64,000 nucleotides of DNA, taken from contig NC_045131.1 of the NCBI RefSeq assembly GCF_007655135.1, forward strand, positions 5,642,001 to 5,706,000, in the 5' to 3' direction. Under the pieces are notes generated by a model. It had not been told where the DNA came from and searched no databases. It worked only from the letters and a program-made list of their open reading frames with translations. Of the stretch, positions 23,136 to 34,300 are shown in pieces. Made by a program: the position numbers and the translations under genes. The first letter of the stretch is position 1. The number at the start of each line of letters is the position of its first letter. Source of the DNA: Punica granatum. Its lineage: Eukaryota > Streptophyta > Magnoliopsida > Myrtales > Lythraceae.

Positions 23136-24579
23136 GAGCCCTAGATGACCCAAACCCAACTAGTCAAACCGAGAGTAACTTAGCAATCTCGGTCGATTTA
23201 GACCAGCGACCGAGCCAGGAAAGACATCAGGTTGCCACTCAATCTAGCCACTGCCCGTCAACTCTGCAACATGACAGACAAAAAAAAAACAACCGAAATA
23301 GGCTCGAGGAGCCCTGAGCTTACACACTGGGAAAAACAAAAGCGGCTTCATTGTTGGAAGGGGAAATTGGCAGCAGTCTGATTCAATCTGAGGCACATGG
23401 TTCCTTTCCGCAAAGGGACAGAGGGGCGCCATTGGTGAGGCGGGCTACCGAAGACAAAGAAACCGCAGTCAAAGGGGAAGATAGCGCCAAAGACATCAGA
23501 GCTGTGGAAGTCAAAGGCAAGAAAAAGGTCGGAACTGGAAGGATAGATAGGAGGGTCGCAAATCGGATTAGAATAGGGGCAGTCAAATTTGTTGGGAGCC
23601 GGTTGAATTGGAGTAGCACCCCCCTGTGCCTAACTTTAGCTCCACCACGCGCACCGCCGCCTAGATCTGCCAGCTTCTCAATCGATCTCCCCTTCATTGA
23701 GCTCCGTCGTCCCGGATTTACCTAGGTTGTAATTAGTTTTTAAAATTATACGGATTAAGTTTTTTGTTTTTAATTTCCAAGTTAAATTTCAAATTTCTAA
23801 AACATTTTTCTGAATTTATATATTTGTAAAATTTAGTTATTGAATTAGTTATTTAATTATAAGAGTGTGTGCAACGAGTTTAGAAATTAGAATGTGATTA
23901 TAATTTATTTGATGAAAATAAAATTCTTATAAAAGATGTAATTATAATGTAATTATAATTTATTTGATGAAAATGAAATTAGATTGTAATTATAATTTAT
24001 TTAATGAATATTAGGATATGCAATTAAAATTTCAAAAATTATATGCATAATTATAATGTATGAAGAAAATTAGAAATAATTAATTTAATTGTTAAGGTGT
24101 GAAATTGCCTAATTAATATTAATATTTGATGAAAACTAGAATTTAATTAATATTAATATATATATATATGCCAAAGGTGTGAAATTGCCTAATTAATTAT
24201 AATGTTTGTGTTGTATAGGTTTGTGGATCGTCCATAGTCCTCCTAACACTTGTTGCTAAGCTATATTGAAGGTTTGTCGAATAATTACGTTTATATATAT
24301 ATATATATAATGCTAATCTGTAGTTGAAACTTTGATGTTTAGTTAGATTGATTGTATATACCCTAAGTTAGTCCCCATTTTAGAATTGTGGAGGAGGACG
24401 GCATTTTGGGGAAGTGATTGAGCATTTCCATTATGGATTTGGTTATGTTTTGTTTGTTGCGGCATAATAAAGAGATGTGAATATTTGTTATCATTTGTGC
24501 TTGTGTGATTGATTGATTAATTGATGTGTCGTCTATTGTTTGTATTTTTTAATCAATATATTTAGATTAATATCCCTCC
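23136..24579. other. Transposon-derived GC-rich block, then AT-rich DNA
   Basis: A 124-codon open frame (23351-23725) has no recognisable domain and lies in DNA resembling the block before the TRIM, so I treat it as repeat sequence. 23730-24580 is AT-rich and contains a locally repeated phrase, TAATTATAATTTATTTGATGAA, seen with variation at 23894, 23949 and 23985. Confidence 0.45.
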
Positions 24580-24592
24580 ACATCAGGAATCG

Positions 24593-24835
24593 ATGCACAA
24601 TAGGAATAATCTGAATCATGGAGGAATTAGGCAAGAGTTTGTTGATGGGGTAAAGACATTCTTGGAGCACACTTCTAGTTTACCGAATTGCGCAAGCGGA
24701 AAAATTCAATGTCCATGCTCAAAGTGCTAAAAGAAATGGTGTTATGTACCACTTCTTAAGGCTCAAGAACATTTGTATCGATGCGATTTCAAGCCTAACA
24801 ATTGGTATTGCGCTAATCATGGGGAAGTCTTCTAG
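24593..24835 (+). pseudogene. Transposase-associated domain remnant (TNP2-type N-terminus)
   Basis: One plus frame reads EFVDGVKTFLEHT, then SGKIQCPCSKC, a stop, then LLKAQEHLYRCDFKPNNWY and NHGE. This is the Transpos_assoc layout: helix, CPC-KC zinc-binding block, then the HL...F...Y.W..HGE block. In-frame stops after the CPCSKC block and after NHGEVF, plus later ones, show decay. The DDE-like catalytic region that should follow is not present. Confidence 0.7.
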
Positions 24836-25689
24836 TTCTATTATAGTAGTAGGATTCAAATGTCATTGGGATTGATGAGAACCCATTCAATAGGTACCGA
24901 GACATGGATTATGGGCAGGACATGCATTTAAGATCTCCAATGTCTGTTGTTAATAAGGAGCCAAATCTAGAGGAACATAACTCCGCATTGAATTTCACCG
25001 CTAGATTACTGAGTGTCTAAAGTGATTACAATGCAGTCCAAGGTGCAATAAATGAGCTTATGGCCATGATACACAGTCATTTTCTGATGAACAACAACAT
25101 TCCTAAGAACTTTTATGAGGCGGAGAAGTTAGTATCAAGCCTTAGTCGAGGTTAATAATCCAAAGGAGTATGTTCGACGAGAAGATATTGTAGAAGTTTG
25201 CAGCAACAAAGTTCAAGAGAATAAGGATGATGATGCGGATTCAAATGATGATGAAGATGAACCTAACAATTATTGGTATCAGGATTTGCAATGAATGATT
25301 CAAGATCTTTAGCTTGATTTTTTGTATATTATTTCCAACTTGATGTTTTGTAAATTAGGTAATTTCATTATACAATCATTCAATCCATAATAATCATAAA
25401 TATGATTGCTCTTCACTTTATTATGCACTAATCGAATAACTTTAACGTATCTACTAATGCAAATGAGTGACAAACGCAGCAAGAAGAAAAACGCCAACCG
25501 TAGGAGTACTAAATCGCAGAACCCTAACGGAGAAATGGCCGATCGGAACATTCCCTAGGACATCACCGAACCAACCATCCTTGATGTCCTACAGTGAATC
25601 ACCGAACCACCCATCAGCGACTCATAGATCTCCAATGGGTTTATATGGTCATCTAGAGGTAAATCAAATTTCATTGTGTAGATTATAAA

Positions 25690-27145
25690 TGCGTTTTATA
25701 AATAGATTATTTGAAAAAGAGAAAATGTGTTTGTGGGTTCCACAAACTCATGTTGATCCATATGCACCGAGGGGATTAGAGCACTATCGAGCGAGATCTT
25801 ATCATTCTCAAGTTTTCCCTTTTCAGCAAGCCCATTCTCCATTCTTTGTTGATCCAAACAGTACAATCATTTACCCTTCCGAGTCAATGATGATCAACAA
25901 CCCCCCATTTCTTATACCGGACTTTAAAGGAGGGTACGTATTATATTTACTTTGTCGAAAGATTTACTGTACACATACTTGGTAATTATTTTCCTTAATA
26001 CAAATAATATAAACTTTGATGACTGCAGATGGATTGATTTTGTTCAGAGCACCCACGTGGTTTCAAGCATTCTAAGGTAGTATATCGCCAGCTTTTATAA
26101 GCTAGGGGAACCAATGGTAAGGTTTCAGAAGGATGTTGTAGATGAGGAGAAGGAGTTCTTGTTCAAAGAGTGGAAGCTATGATTACTTCGAATACTAAAT
26201 CATGGTTATTTCGTTATTCATTTCGTAACTAATCGGTTGTTTATATGTACAATTTATTTTACTACGACCCACAATATAAGGTTTACATGAGGCAAGTGTT
26301 CATGAGCAAGTGCACGTCCCGACTACGAGGGATGTACTACGAGCACCGAATTGGCAAAAAATAGGTCAACTTCATTGGAGAAGCTCATTTGGCCGAGTTG
26401 GAGAGAGAATGGACAAAAGACACATTTGATAGAGAAGGCCGACAAAACAAGGCCAATTGATTATCCAATGTCGAAGCTTCATTACACTGTGGAGAGAGTG
26501 TATCATACAATACGCACGCTTATCGTGGAGTGCGTCTCGTAAAATACTCAATTTGATTTTTTTTTTGTTATGATAGAAATAATCGCGCGAAGTCGTTCAT
26601 CCATCATTTGCAGAAGAAGGCAAGGGTGAAGTACCTATAGTGCCCCACATGTTTGAAAAATTACATAAGAGCAACAAAACTAAGGAATAGATTAGTCATT
26701 TTGCGAAGGAGACATCTGTAAGTTATTACATGAAAAATGATTAATTTATACAGCTTGCGGAGAATCGTATATACCGTTATGCATAATGGTTTGGTATTGA
26801 TTCTTTCTGTATGAGAAGGTCAGGGAGGTTGTTTCGCAGTAGGCAAATGCCTCATTGCCAGCTGATCCTATCCAAGTAGAGACTTGGTGGAAGGTCGTGG
26901 GGACGAACAAGAAGGGACGGACTTATGGGCTCATTTTGGCTCCTCGCCCTAATTGCCATGAAGCAGGGGCCTCTGGGATGGCACATGTTAGATCAAATCC
27001 CCTGGCCCATGTGCGCGATTGGGATAATGAAGGGTATGATTCTTAAGCTGTTCAAGAAGATCGATAAAGAGAGCAAAAAATCCAAGAAGAGTAGCAAGAA
27101 AGATCAGCCGAAGAAAAAAGGTAAATCTTGGTTTAGGGTAAAAAA
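25690..27145 (+). pseudogene. PTTA/Transposase_24-like remnant of the CACTA second gene
   Basis: A proline/tyrosine-rich frame (25689-25932, ending IPDFKGG) can splice over a GT-AG intron to WIDFVQSTHVVSSILR at about 26030. It continues as a stop-interrupted frame. Around 26880 it reads ETWWKVVGTNKKGRTYGL, closely matching the W-VVG-KKGR-YGLG signature of plant CACTA second proteins. Multiple stops make it non-functional. The domain call rests on that signature and the CACTA context. Confidence 0.6.
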
Positions 27146-27234
27146 TTAATTAAATATCAAAAAGATAGTATTTTATTTAATAAATCGGATCGGTAAATGG
27201 ACTATATATATAATTAAATGTGAATAGATGACAG

Positions 27235-27345
27235 GTTGAGACCTCAATAGCTCGATGGATGAGGAGACGAACATAGATTGGGACGGGTCGTGTGATAGGT
27301 CTCAGGTTCGAGACTTGGAGGGAAAACAAATAAATTGAAATAAAT
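27235..27345 (+). mobile_element. Possible SINE fragment inside the CACTA element
   Basis: A-box-like TAGCTCGATGGATGAGG and B-box-like CAGGTTCGAGACTTGG lie about 70 bp apart. The expected A tail is weak and no duplication was identified. Confidence 0.4.
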
Positions 27346-27798
27346 AGAGAGAAGTCGGCCCTGGTTAGCCGTTTAAAAAAAATCGGCGTTTTCGATGGAT
27401 GAACAGTCAGAAAAACAGTCCAAAAGGGCCGTGAGCTGGCCTTGGGTCGCCGCCCTTTTCCAGAATTTCCAACCGCTTTTCTAACGATTGGCCGTTGGAA
27501 AACCGTTGTCTGACGGGATTAGCTGTTGGAAACTTCTGACGGAGCTGCCCATTGAAGATTTCATCGAAAACTGTCAGAAAAGTCGTCGGCAAACCGTTAT
27601 CTGACAGGATCTTCAACAGGATTGGCCGTTAGAAAATTCCGATGGAGCTACTCGTTGAAAATTTTTTCCAACATACGGGGTTGTCGGAAAGGCCGTCGGA
27701 GGCTTTTCCTAAGCCCCTTTTCCATAACGGCTCTGTTCCATCAAAAATTAGTTTTCCGACGGATCCTCTCGTCGGAAAATCCGTAATTTCTTGTAGTG

Positions 27799-27830
<32 letters not shown>

Positions 27831-28056
27831 TCACAAATTTATAATTTATTATTATTTGGACGACTTCCCAACGAAAAATAAAATATGAAGTTAAATGATT
27901 ATTACAAAATTTTGATAAATTTAAGGGTGATTATTTGTGATGTCACCTTCATACACAAACATATTTATAATAATTTCCCTCATTTGCTCCCACATTATTT
28001 ATATTTCTTTTCTGGTGACACAACTTAATATTAATTTTTTATAATTCACACACCCT

Positions 28057-28067
28057 TTTAAATAAAA
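28057..28067 (+). promoter_or_regulatory. Possible TATA box of IRX15
   Basis: TTTAAATAAAA lies about 96 bp before the start codon, leaving room for a leader of roughly 65 nt. It is the best match in the short interval between the CACTA end and the gene. Confidence 0.4.
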
Positions 28068-28162
28068 CCCCTCTATTTGTCCACTATCTCTAAGATCCAA
28101 AGGATTCAGAAGCTTCTTCAATTTCAGAACTTAGACTTCAACTCTCCCTTTCTCTCTGAAAT

Positions 28163-29184
28163 ATGAAGAACAATAATAACAACAGCACAAAGCTCATCCT
28201 CCTCCACCCTTACATTCAAAAGCAAGGGAGCTCCAACCGTCTATGGCTCCTCGCCTTCCTCTCCTTCTTCACCCTCGCCTTCCTCCTCGCCATCATCTAC
28301 ACCCGCGACTCCTCCTCCGCCGCCGCCGCCTCATCCACGGTGACAGCCCCTGCCACGCCCGGACCCCTCCCAACCACCGTCATCAACACCCTCCTCCACT
28401 ATGTCTCGAGGTCTAACGAGTCATACCACATGTCCCAACCCGACCTCAAACTCATCTCCGACATCCTTAGGAAGTGCCCCGCCCCGTGCAACTTCCTCGT
28501 GTTCGGTCTCACCCATGAGACCCTCCTCTGGAAGTCCCTCAACCACAATGGCCGGACTATCTTCATCGATGAGAACCGGTAAGTAGTTATATATGTGCTT
28601 TATCTAGCCTTACTTTGAAGGTTGCGCAACGTGTGTGAATGCCGTAACACATTAATATATTATTCATCTCCGGCAGATACTATGCGGCTTATGTGGAAGA
28701 GAAGCACCCGGAGATTGATGCGTATGATGTGCAGTACACGACCAAGGTCAGCGAGATGGGGGAGCTGATCGCGGTGGCAAAGGAGCAGGTGAGGAGCGAG
28801 TGCAGGCCGGTGCAAAACCTACTGTTCTCGGACTGCAAACTGGGGATCAACGACCTCCCGAACCTCGTGTACGAGGTTGACTGGGACGTGATCCTGGTGG
28901 ATGGACCGCGTGGGGACGGACCAAATTCACCCGGGAGGATGTCAGCCATATTCACGGCCGGGGTCCTCGCCCGGAGTAAGAAAGGAGGGAACCCTAAGAC
29001 CCATGTCTTGCTTCACGACTATTATAGGAAGGTGGAGAAGGTTTGCGGGGACGAGTTCCTGTGTCGGGAGAACCTGGTCGAGTCGACGAGCATGCTTGCC
29101 CATTTCGTCTTGGAGAGAATGGACCCTAACAACTTCCAGTTCTGCCGGAACAAAATGGCGACGTCTTCTTCACCAAAATTGTGA
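28163..29184 (+). CDS. IRX15: IRX15 / IRX15-LIKE, DUF579 glucuronoxylan biosynthesis protein
   Basis: DUF579 proteins of the IRX15 clade are Golgi type II membrane proteins needed for normal xylan chain length in secondary walls; their relatives GXM1-3 are glucuronoxylan 4-O-methyltransferases. Exons are 28163-28578 and 28677-29184, with a 98-bp GT-AG intron splitting an Arg codon, giving 307 residues (family about 310-320). It starts MKNNNNNSTKLILLHPYIQK, characteristic of IRX15 and unlike GXM N-termini. A transmembrane helix lies at about 27-46 (LWLLAFLSFFTLAFLLAI). A short Ala/Pro/Thr stem follows, then the DUF579 domain (about 75-300) with the CPAPCNFLVFGL and VDWDVILVDGPRGD blocks; the latter resembles the metal/SAM region of the fold. 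There are no breaks. Two Arabidopsis paralogues exist, so IRX15 versus IRX15-L cannot be decided. The CACTA end lies 365 bp upstream. Confidence 0.94.
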
Positions 29185-30482
29185 CATAATATAGGCCCGG
29201 AAGAGTTCAAGTCGATCAGCATGGAGTTGCAAATTGATTAGTGTTTGTGATCTATCGATCTCTAGTGATCCCTCTTGTGCTCTTTACTTTCATTCTTGTT
29301 TTTGTTTTTGTTTTTTTTTTAATAGTCGGGTGAATATTTATAATAAGTTAATAACAATTCTTTTTTTGTGAATTGCCCTTGCATTTTATAATCTTAATCA
29401 CAGGAAAAACTTCATAGTCATCGGCCTATTTGTTTTTTTTTTTTTTTTGCGCCGGGGGGGGGGGGGGGGGGGGGGGATGGTTTCATGTTTTGGTGATGTG
29501 GGGGAGGAGGTCAACGTTGCTTAGTTATTGGATAATTTATGCCTCCATACCTAAAGCACCAAAACTAGTCCACCCCCAACAGAAATGGTGATGTGAAGCT
29601 TAATTTCATATCATCTCTTACCCCATGAATACGGGATCATGTGATATTAACAAAAGACAGCCAATCATTTTAATTAGGTCAAGGTGGGTATCTAATAATG
29701 GATCATGCCGATATTACAATAATGTATATGGCATGTTAGTCCAAAACTAACAGACATAGGAATGGAAATAAGGCGATCGCCAAAGAGAAGAACTAGAATG
29801 CCGTTTGGAGGACAATAAGTTTAGTACATATTTATTTGGAAAGAGAACTTCAATGAACGGTCTCGACATTAGAAAATACTAGTCGTATCAAATGAATTTA
29901 GGGGAATACACCGATCGGTCTCGTATACATGAGGTAGTTAATTAAATGGACATCATCAAGATTAATTTGAGATAATATAATAGAGATCAGAGGAATTGGA
30001 ACTGTTTAGAAAGAGGAATATAAAGAGAATAGAATGATCATTTCACCCTCACATCATGCAGGATTATTGTTGCTTATGTTGCTCCAAATAATTGAGGGGA
30101 CGAACATACATATAACTAATTAAGAAGACCTTAAGATCTCTGTGGGAATGAATTGTGTGTCTAGTTGTCTACCCAAAGCATGCAGCTAACAAATCGGCCG
30201 GGGAGCATATATGTCAATTAAAAAGAATCATTAACGGGGAAAATTAATTAAAAAACATAATTAATACCCTTTCGAGTAATTTCATACACGACAAACGGAC
30301 AATATATATTATTGTCTAGCATGAGAATCGCAATTGATATATATTTACGTGAAAAGTAAATAAATAACGGAAGTTTTACACGGCACCCGGGGAACGGGAC
30401 CGATGGGATGGTGTTGGGGCAGCACCACCCTTCCAAGCACCGTAGAGAAACCCGCAAAATGAAGAATAAAAAAATAATTTAA
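29185..30482. other. IRX15 3' flank and intergenic DNA
   Basis: The IRX15 3' untranslated region probably occupies the first 200-300 bp. Further on are the T16/G23 homopolymer block and AT-rich DNA without a gene. Confidence 0.5.
29433..29476. repeat. T16 run followed by a 23-G homopolymer
   Basis: Sixteen T (29433-29448), then GCGCC, then 23 uninterrupted G (29454-29476). Long G runs are rare in plant nuclear DNA and can form quadruplexes. Read length through such a tract is error-prone, so the exact count may be an assembly estimate. Confidence 0.9.
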
Positions 30483-31076
30483 TTAGATTTTTGCCCGTGC
30501 GACGCACGAATTTTAGATAGAGTGTTTATTTTCAATGATAATTTAAAAAATTTGACATCCCAATTAAAATGTTTAATAAGAGGTATCTTTTCAAGTAAAA
30601 CTGTTAAAATGGTAGTAACAATAAATTAAAGACAATTTAAAATGACGGTTATAATATCAAATATTATTTTCTTAAATATCATATCATATATATGCATGTG
30701 TGTATCGATTAAAATTATTAAATATTTTTAGAAATAAAGTATTAATCAATATAAATTTGTCATTTTATTAATCTAATTTAATAGGGTGAGAGTTAAGTAT
30801 ATAATATAAATACGTATATCTATAGACAATAATTTATTTTTGATAAATATTTTTATTAAAGTGAATTAATTTTATACATATTTATAATTGCGTCACTATT
30901 AATTTGTATTTAATTCATGCACATATGTCATTAAGATAGTACTTATTTTTTTCAAGATAGTATTTTCTAATCTTGAATATTATTTGAATACTTACTTTTA
31001 TGACCTTATTTAGTTTATGAAATTACCTCTCAACTCCTATTTATTGTAGGGATACAACTTTATATTTATATATAGA
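30483..31076 (-). mobile_element. Helitron-type element, 594 bp, non-autonomous
   Basis: The minus-strand 3' end has a CGTGC-GTC-GCACG hairpin (plus 30496-30508), a GGGCAAAAAT spacer, CTAA at 30486-30483, then T. The 5' end is A|TC at 31076, followed by TATATATA and TTGTATCCC. The 5' half matches the element at 16629-18303, including TATGTCATTAAKATAGTA and a GATAGTATTTT-like block. There is no coding sequence. It ends about 320 bp before the dioxygenase start codon, so it abuts or forms part of that promoter. Confidence 0.7.
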
Positions 31077-31393
31077 TGGTACAAATTGGAGTTGTGAGAA
31101 ATTCAGGGTGCAATTAGTTGGACTTCAAAGTATGGGACCAAAGTAGACAAGAAAGAATAATTCGGGGAGCAAAATGTAATTCCTCCGGGAAAAGGGTGCA
31201 CAACCTAGGAAACGACATCGTGTGGTCTCAACGACACGTGACTACGATTGGACTTACGTCTGCCGACGGTCGTCCTTCCGCTAAGTGAAGAACTCGCAGT
31301 CGCAGCTCTCTCCGCTGCAGAACCCGACCTCAGCTCGTGGAGGAAGATCGAAGATTCAGAAGATCATTGCCATCAACCCCTTCAGCCCCAGAA

Positions 31394-34300
31394 ATGGCCA
31401 CCGACTTCAAATCCATCCCATTAATCGGCAAGTCCATTTCTTCTAATCATGCTGTTCTTCTAATCCATTCGAAGGTCTATTGTTCTTCGTATGAGAATCC
31501 GTGTTCTGCTTCGATGTTTTCTGCTTAGGAGCAGAAGTAACTGCTGCCCAATAGCTTCTCTTATCAAACGATATAGACTCTGAGAGGTGGGGAGAATATG
31601 ATTGCTGAAAATCTTTTCTTTTTTATTTAGTTAACATTTATGAGTGGGAAAACATATGGAATTGCTATTACTTTTTATTTTCATTTTTTCAAGAATCCTT
31701 CATGCTTTCTTTAGTCTCTAACATTAAGGTTTATTTGCGCGTTCTCAGAATTGCTATTGCCTTTTATTTTCATATTTTTCAGTTCCTCATTTTCATTTTT
31801 CTTGAAAACAAGCAAAACAATGGGACAAAAATGCCTTGGAATTGCACATTACGGAAGAATGTTTCAGGGAGGGAGTAGAACTTGCCATACCATTTTTCTG
31901 GTGCTTCAGTATTCAGAATGATTGCGCCTGTGAATAGGTGGAAGAAGTTAAGCTACTGTTTTTTGGGGTATTGGTTGTTCGGTTGTTAACTGTTTGTGAT
32001 CACTTGAAGACTGTTTCAAGTGTTATTCACATAAAACGGATACAATCTGTCTGCTAATACTGGGAATGGAATGTCGGACAATCTTCTATCTCATAAACAA
32101 ATTCATTGGGTGAAAGTAACTGTCAGCTGTACTTCTATTGTTCGTCTTGCCCTTGATAGTTTTGGTGTTTACAAGATTGTTGTGATTTTATTTTGCTCCT
32201 GCAGACATAAGTCCACTAATAGCCAAGTGTGGCGATCCCCTAATGGATAAAGACCCAGGAGTTGCTGAAGTTGTTAGACAATTGGATCGGGCCTGTCGAG
32301 AGGCTGGATTCTTTTATGTGGTACTCTTTCTCTATTCATTTACATATGCTATGAAACTCAGACCCCAAATAATACAGTAAGCTGGAAATTTGCCATGAAT
32401 ATGTTTATCATTTGACTATCAGATGAAACTTCTTCGAAGGTATTTTTTTCTTCATGGACATTCAGCCTATTAGGATCAAAGGCATCGCTTCAATTTGGAG
32501 ATTTGCAGGTGTATTCTAGATGTCTGTAAGATACTTTTAAGATGTTGATTATATTGAGTCATAAGTAGCCACTGAGAGAAATGGTGCAAGGTGCAAGCAT
32601 TTTGTCCCTCCATATGATAGTGCCATCAGCCTGCATGCTAAGGGACCTTAGCAGAGAATTTTTAATGAGAACGATTTATTGGAGCCAGTCATGCTGTGTT
32701 GCATTTAATTGAATCTGATTATATATTCGTCATACAAGAAATAGACATTTAGAAAAAATGGTCCAGAAATTACTCTCTCATTAATGCATTGAAATTAAGA
32801 TGTTATGGCAATTCATATGCTAAATTTGTGCCTCAACTGAATCACTGTAGCATGTTTTCTTTCTGCTTATCAGAAGGGTCATGGTATTCCCGACTCCCTA
32901 ATCAGAGAAGTTAGGACTGTGTCACACAAATTCTTTGGACTACCCTACGAAGAGAAGTTGAAAATTAAGTTGACTCCTGCAGCTGGATACAGGTTTCTTC
33001 AAAACCCAGCATGTTGCATTCCTCTGAAATTATATGGATTGCTCTGTGAGCTATGATTTTATTTTTCTCGAATTCATGAGTGATAAAAAAAAAATTGGGC
33101 TTGTTGCATGTCGTTTTGTGAAGTTCTGATGATAATTTGTATCTGTTGTTAACATCAATACAATGAAAACACATGTGGCATCACACAGTTATCAGGATTT
33201 TTTTTCCCTGAATTATTGGGAAAGTAGGGAAAAGTAGACTTTGAGAGTGCTGAAATTCCCTGGTAGAGCTTTACTAGCATGAAGGCATTGGCTTATATGG
33301 GCAATGAGTTTTCGTTTTGCTAACATCTTTGCTGCAGGGGATATCAGAGAGTTGGTGAAAATATAACTAAAGGGGTTCCTGATATGCATGAAGCTATTGA
33401 TGTAAGTTTTATCCACAGCTTGTTTGTCAACTAAGATGCTTTGCTTTTATTGTGATGCAGTTATCATAAATTTTTCACGAGGTTGGCGACTTTACAATGT
33501 CGAACTGTCAAATCGTGTTGACTTTGGATGAGTGAGAACTTTTATTATAAACGTGCATCTAAAAAAAAAATGTTGCGTTCTGCATGGCCGAGCATTAATT
33601 ACCTATGGACGTACCCCTTCAATGGAGATTTTAAAACAAACTGTTTTACATTAGCTTATGTGCTTGAAGTTCGAGTGCATAATCATGACTAATAATTGAA
33701 GCTTTTTTACATCATTTTCAGTGAGAACCTATGGTACTTGTTTCATTCGTTTCTTTGTGTTTAGTCTTCATTTTCAAATATTAACTATTATTTATTTTGG
33801 TGAAAAAGTTCTACAGAGAAGTCAAGCAAGGGATGTATAGAGACCTAGGCAGAACTATGGAAGGATGTAATCTCTGGTATGTGCAATTACCCTTAACCAT
33901 AGCATCCCTCTGCGTGCAATATAATTCTCCTTTCTTATTATATAGCTAAGGTTATAAACTTTGTAAACTTTGTTTGCATATGCTTATATGTAGGCCATGT
34001 GATCCTCCGAACATGAAAACACTCATGGAGGAATATATTGATCGTTGCACAGGTATCTTGAGGATCTGGTCTTTCTGTTCTCATTTCAGAATTTATATAT
34101 CTGATAATTGTTCTGCATATATACTAAAGGGTGTTCATTTTGTGTCTCCTTATGGTAATGGGCGATCTAGATCTTTCGAGAAAAATCATTAGAGGAATTG
34201 CTTTAGCACTGGGTGGATCACCAGAAGAATTTGAAGGAGAAAGAGCTGGAGATCCTTTTTGGGTATTGCGTATAATTGGTTATCCCCGTGTACCCACTGC

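Larger units (their letters stand above)
24580..27798 (+). mobile_element. Decayed CACTA (En/Spm) transposon, right end intact
   Basis: The right end is TTTCTTGTAGTG at 27787-27798, the complement of the canonical CACTACAAGAAA terminus. The last about 440 bp are packed with subterminal motifs (CCGACGG, TCGGAAA, CCGTTGGAAA) as in plant CACTA elements. Two coding remnants lie in order before it, both plus strand: a transposase-associated domain and a PTTA-like protein. I found no matching CACTA left end, and the catalytic transposase region is missing. The left boundary given is simply where the coding homology begins. The insertion stops 365 bp before the IRX15 start codon. Confidence 0.75.

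Noticed and set aside
23351..23725. 124-codon plus-strand frame
   Set aside because: No recognisable domain, an overlapping opposite-strand frame of similar length, and location within repeat-like GC-rich DNA next to the TRIM.
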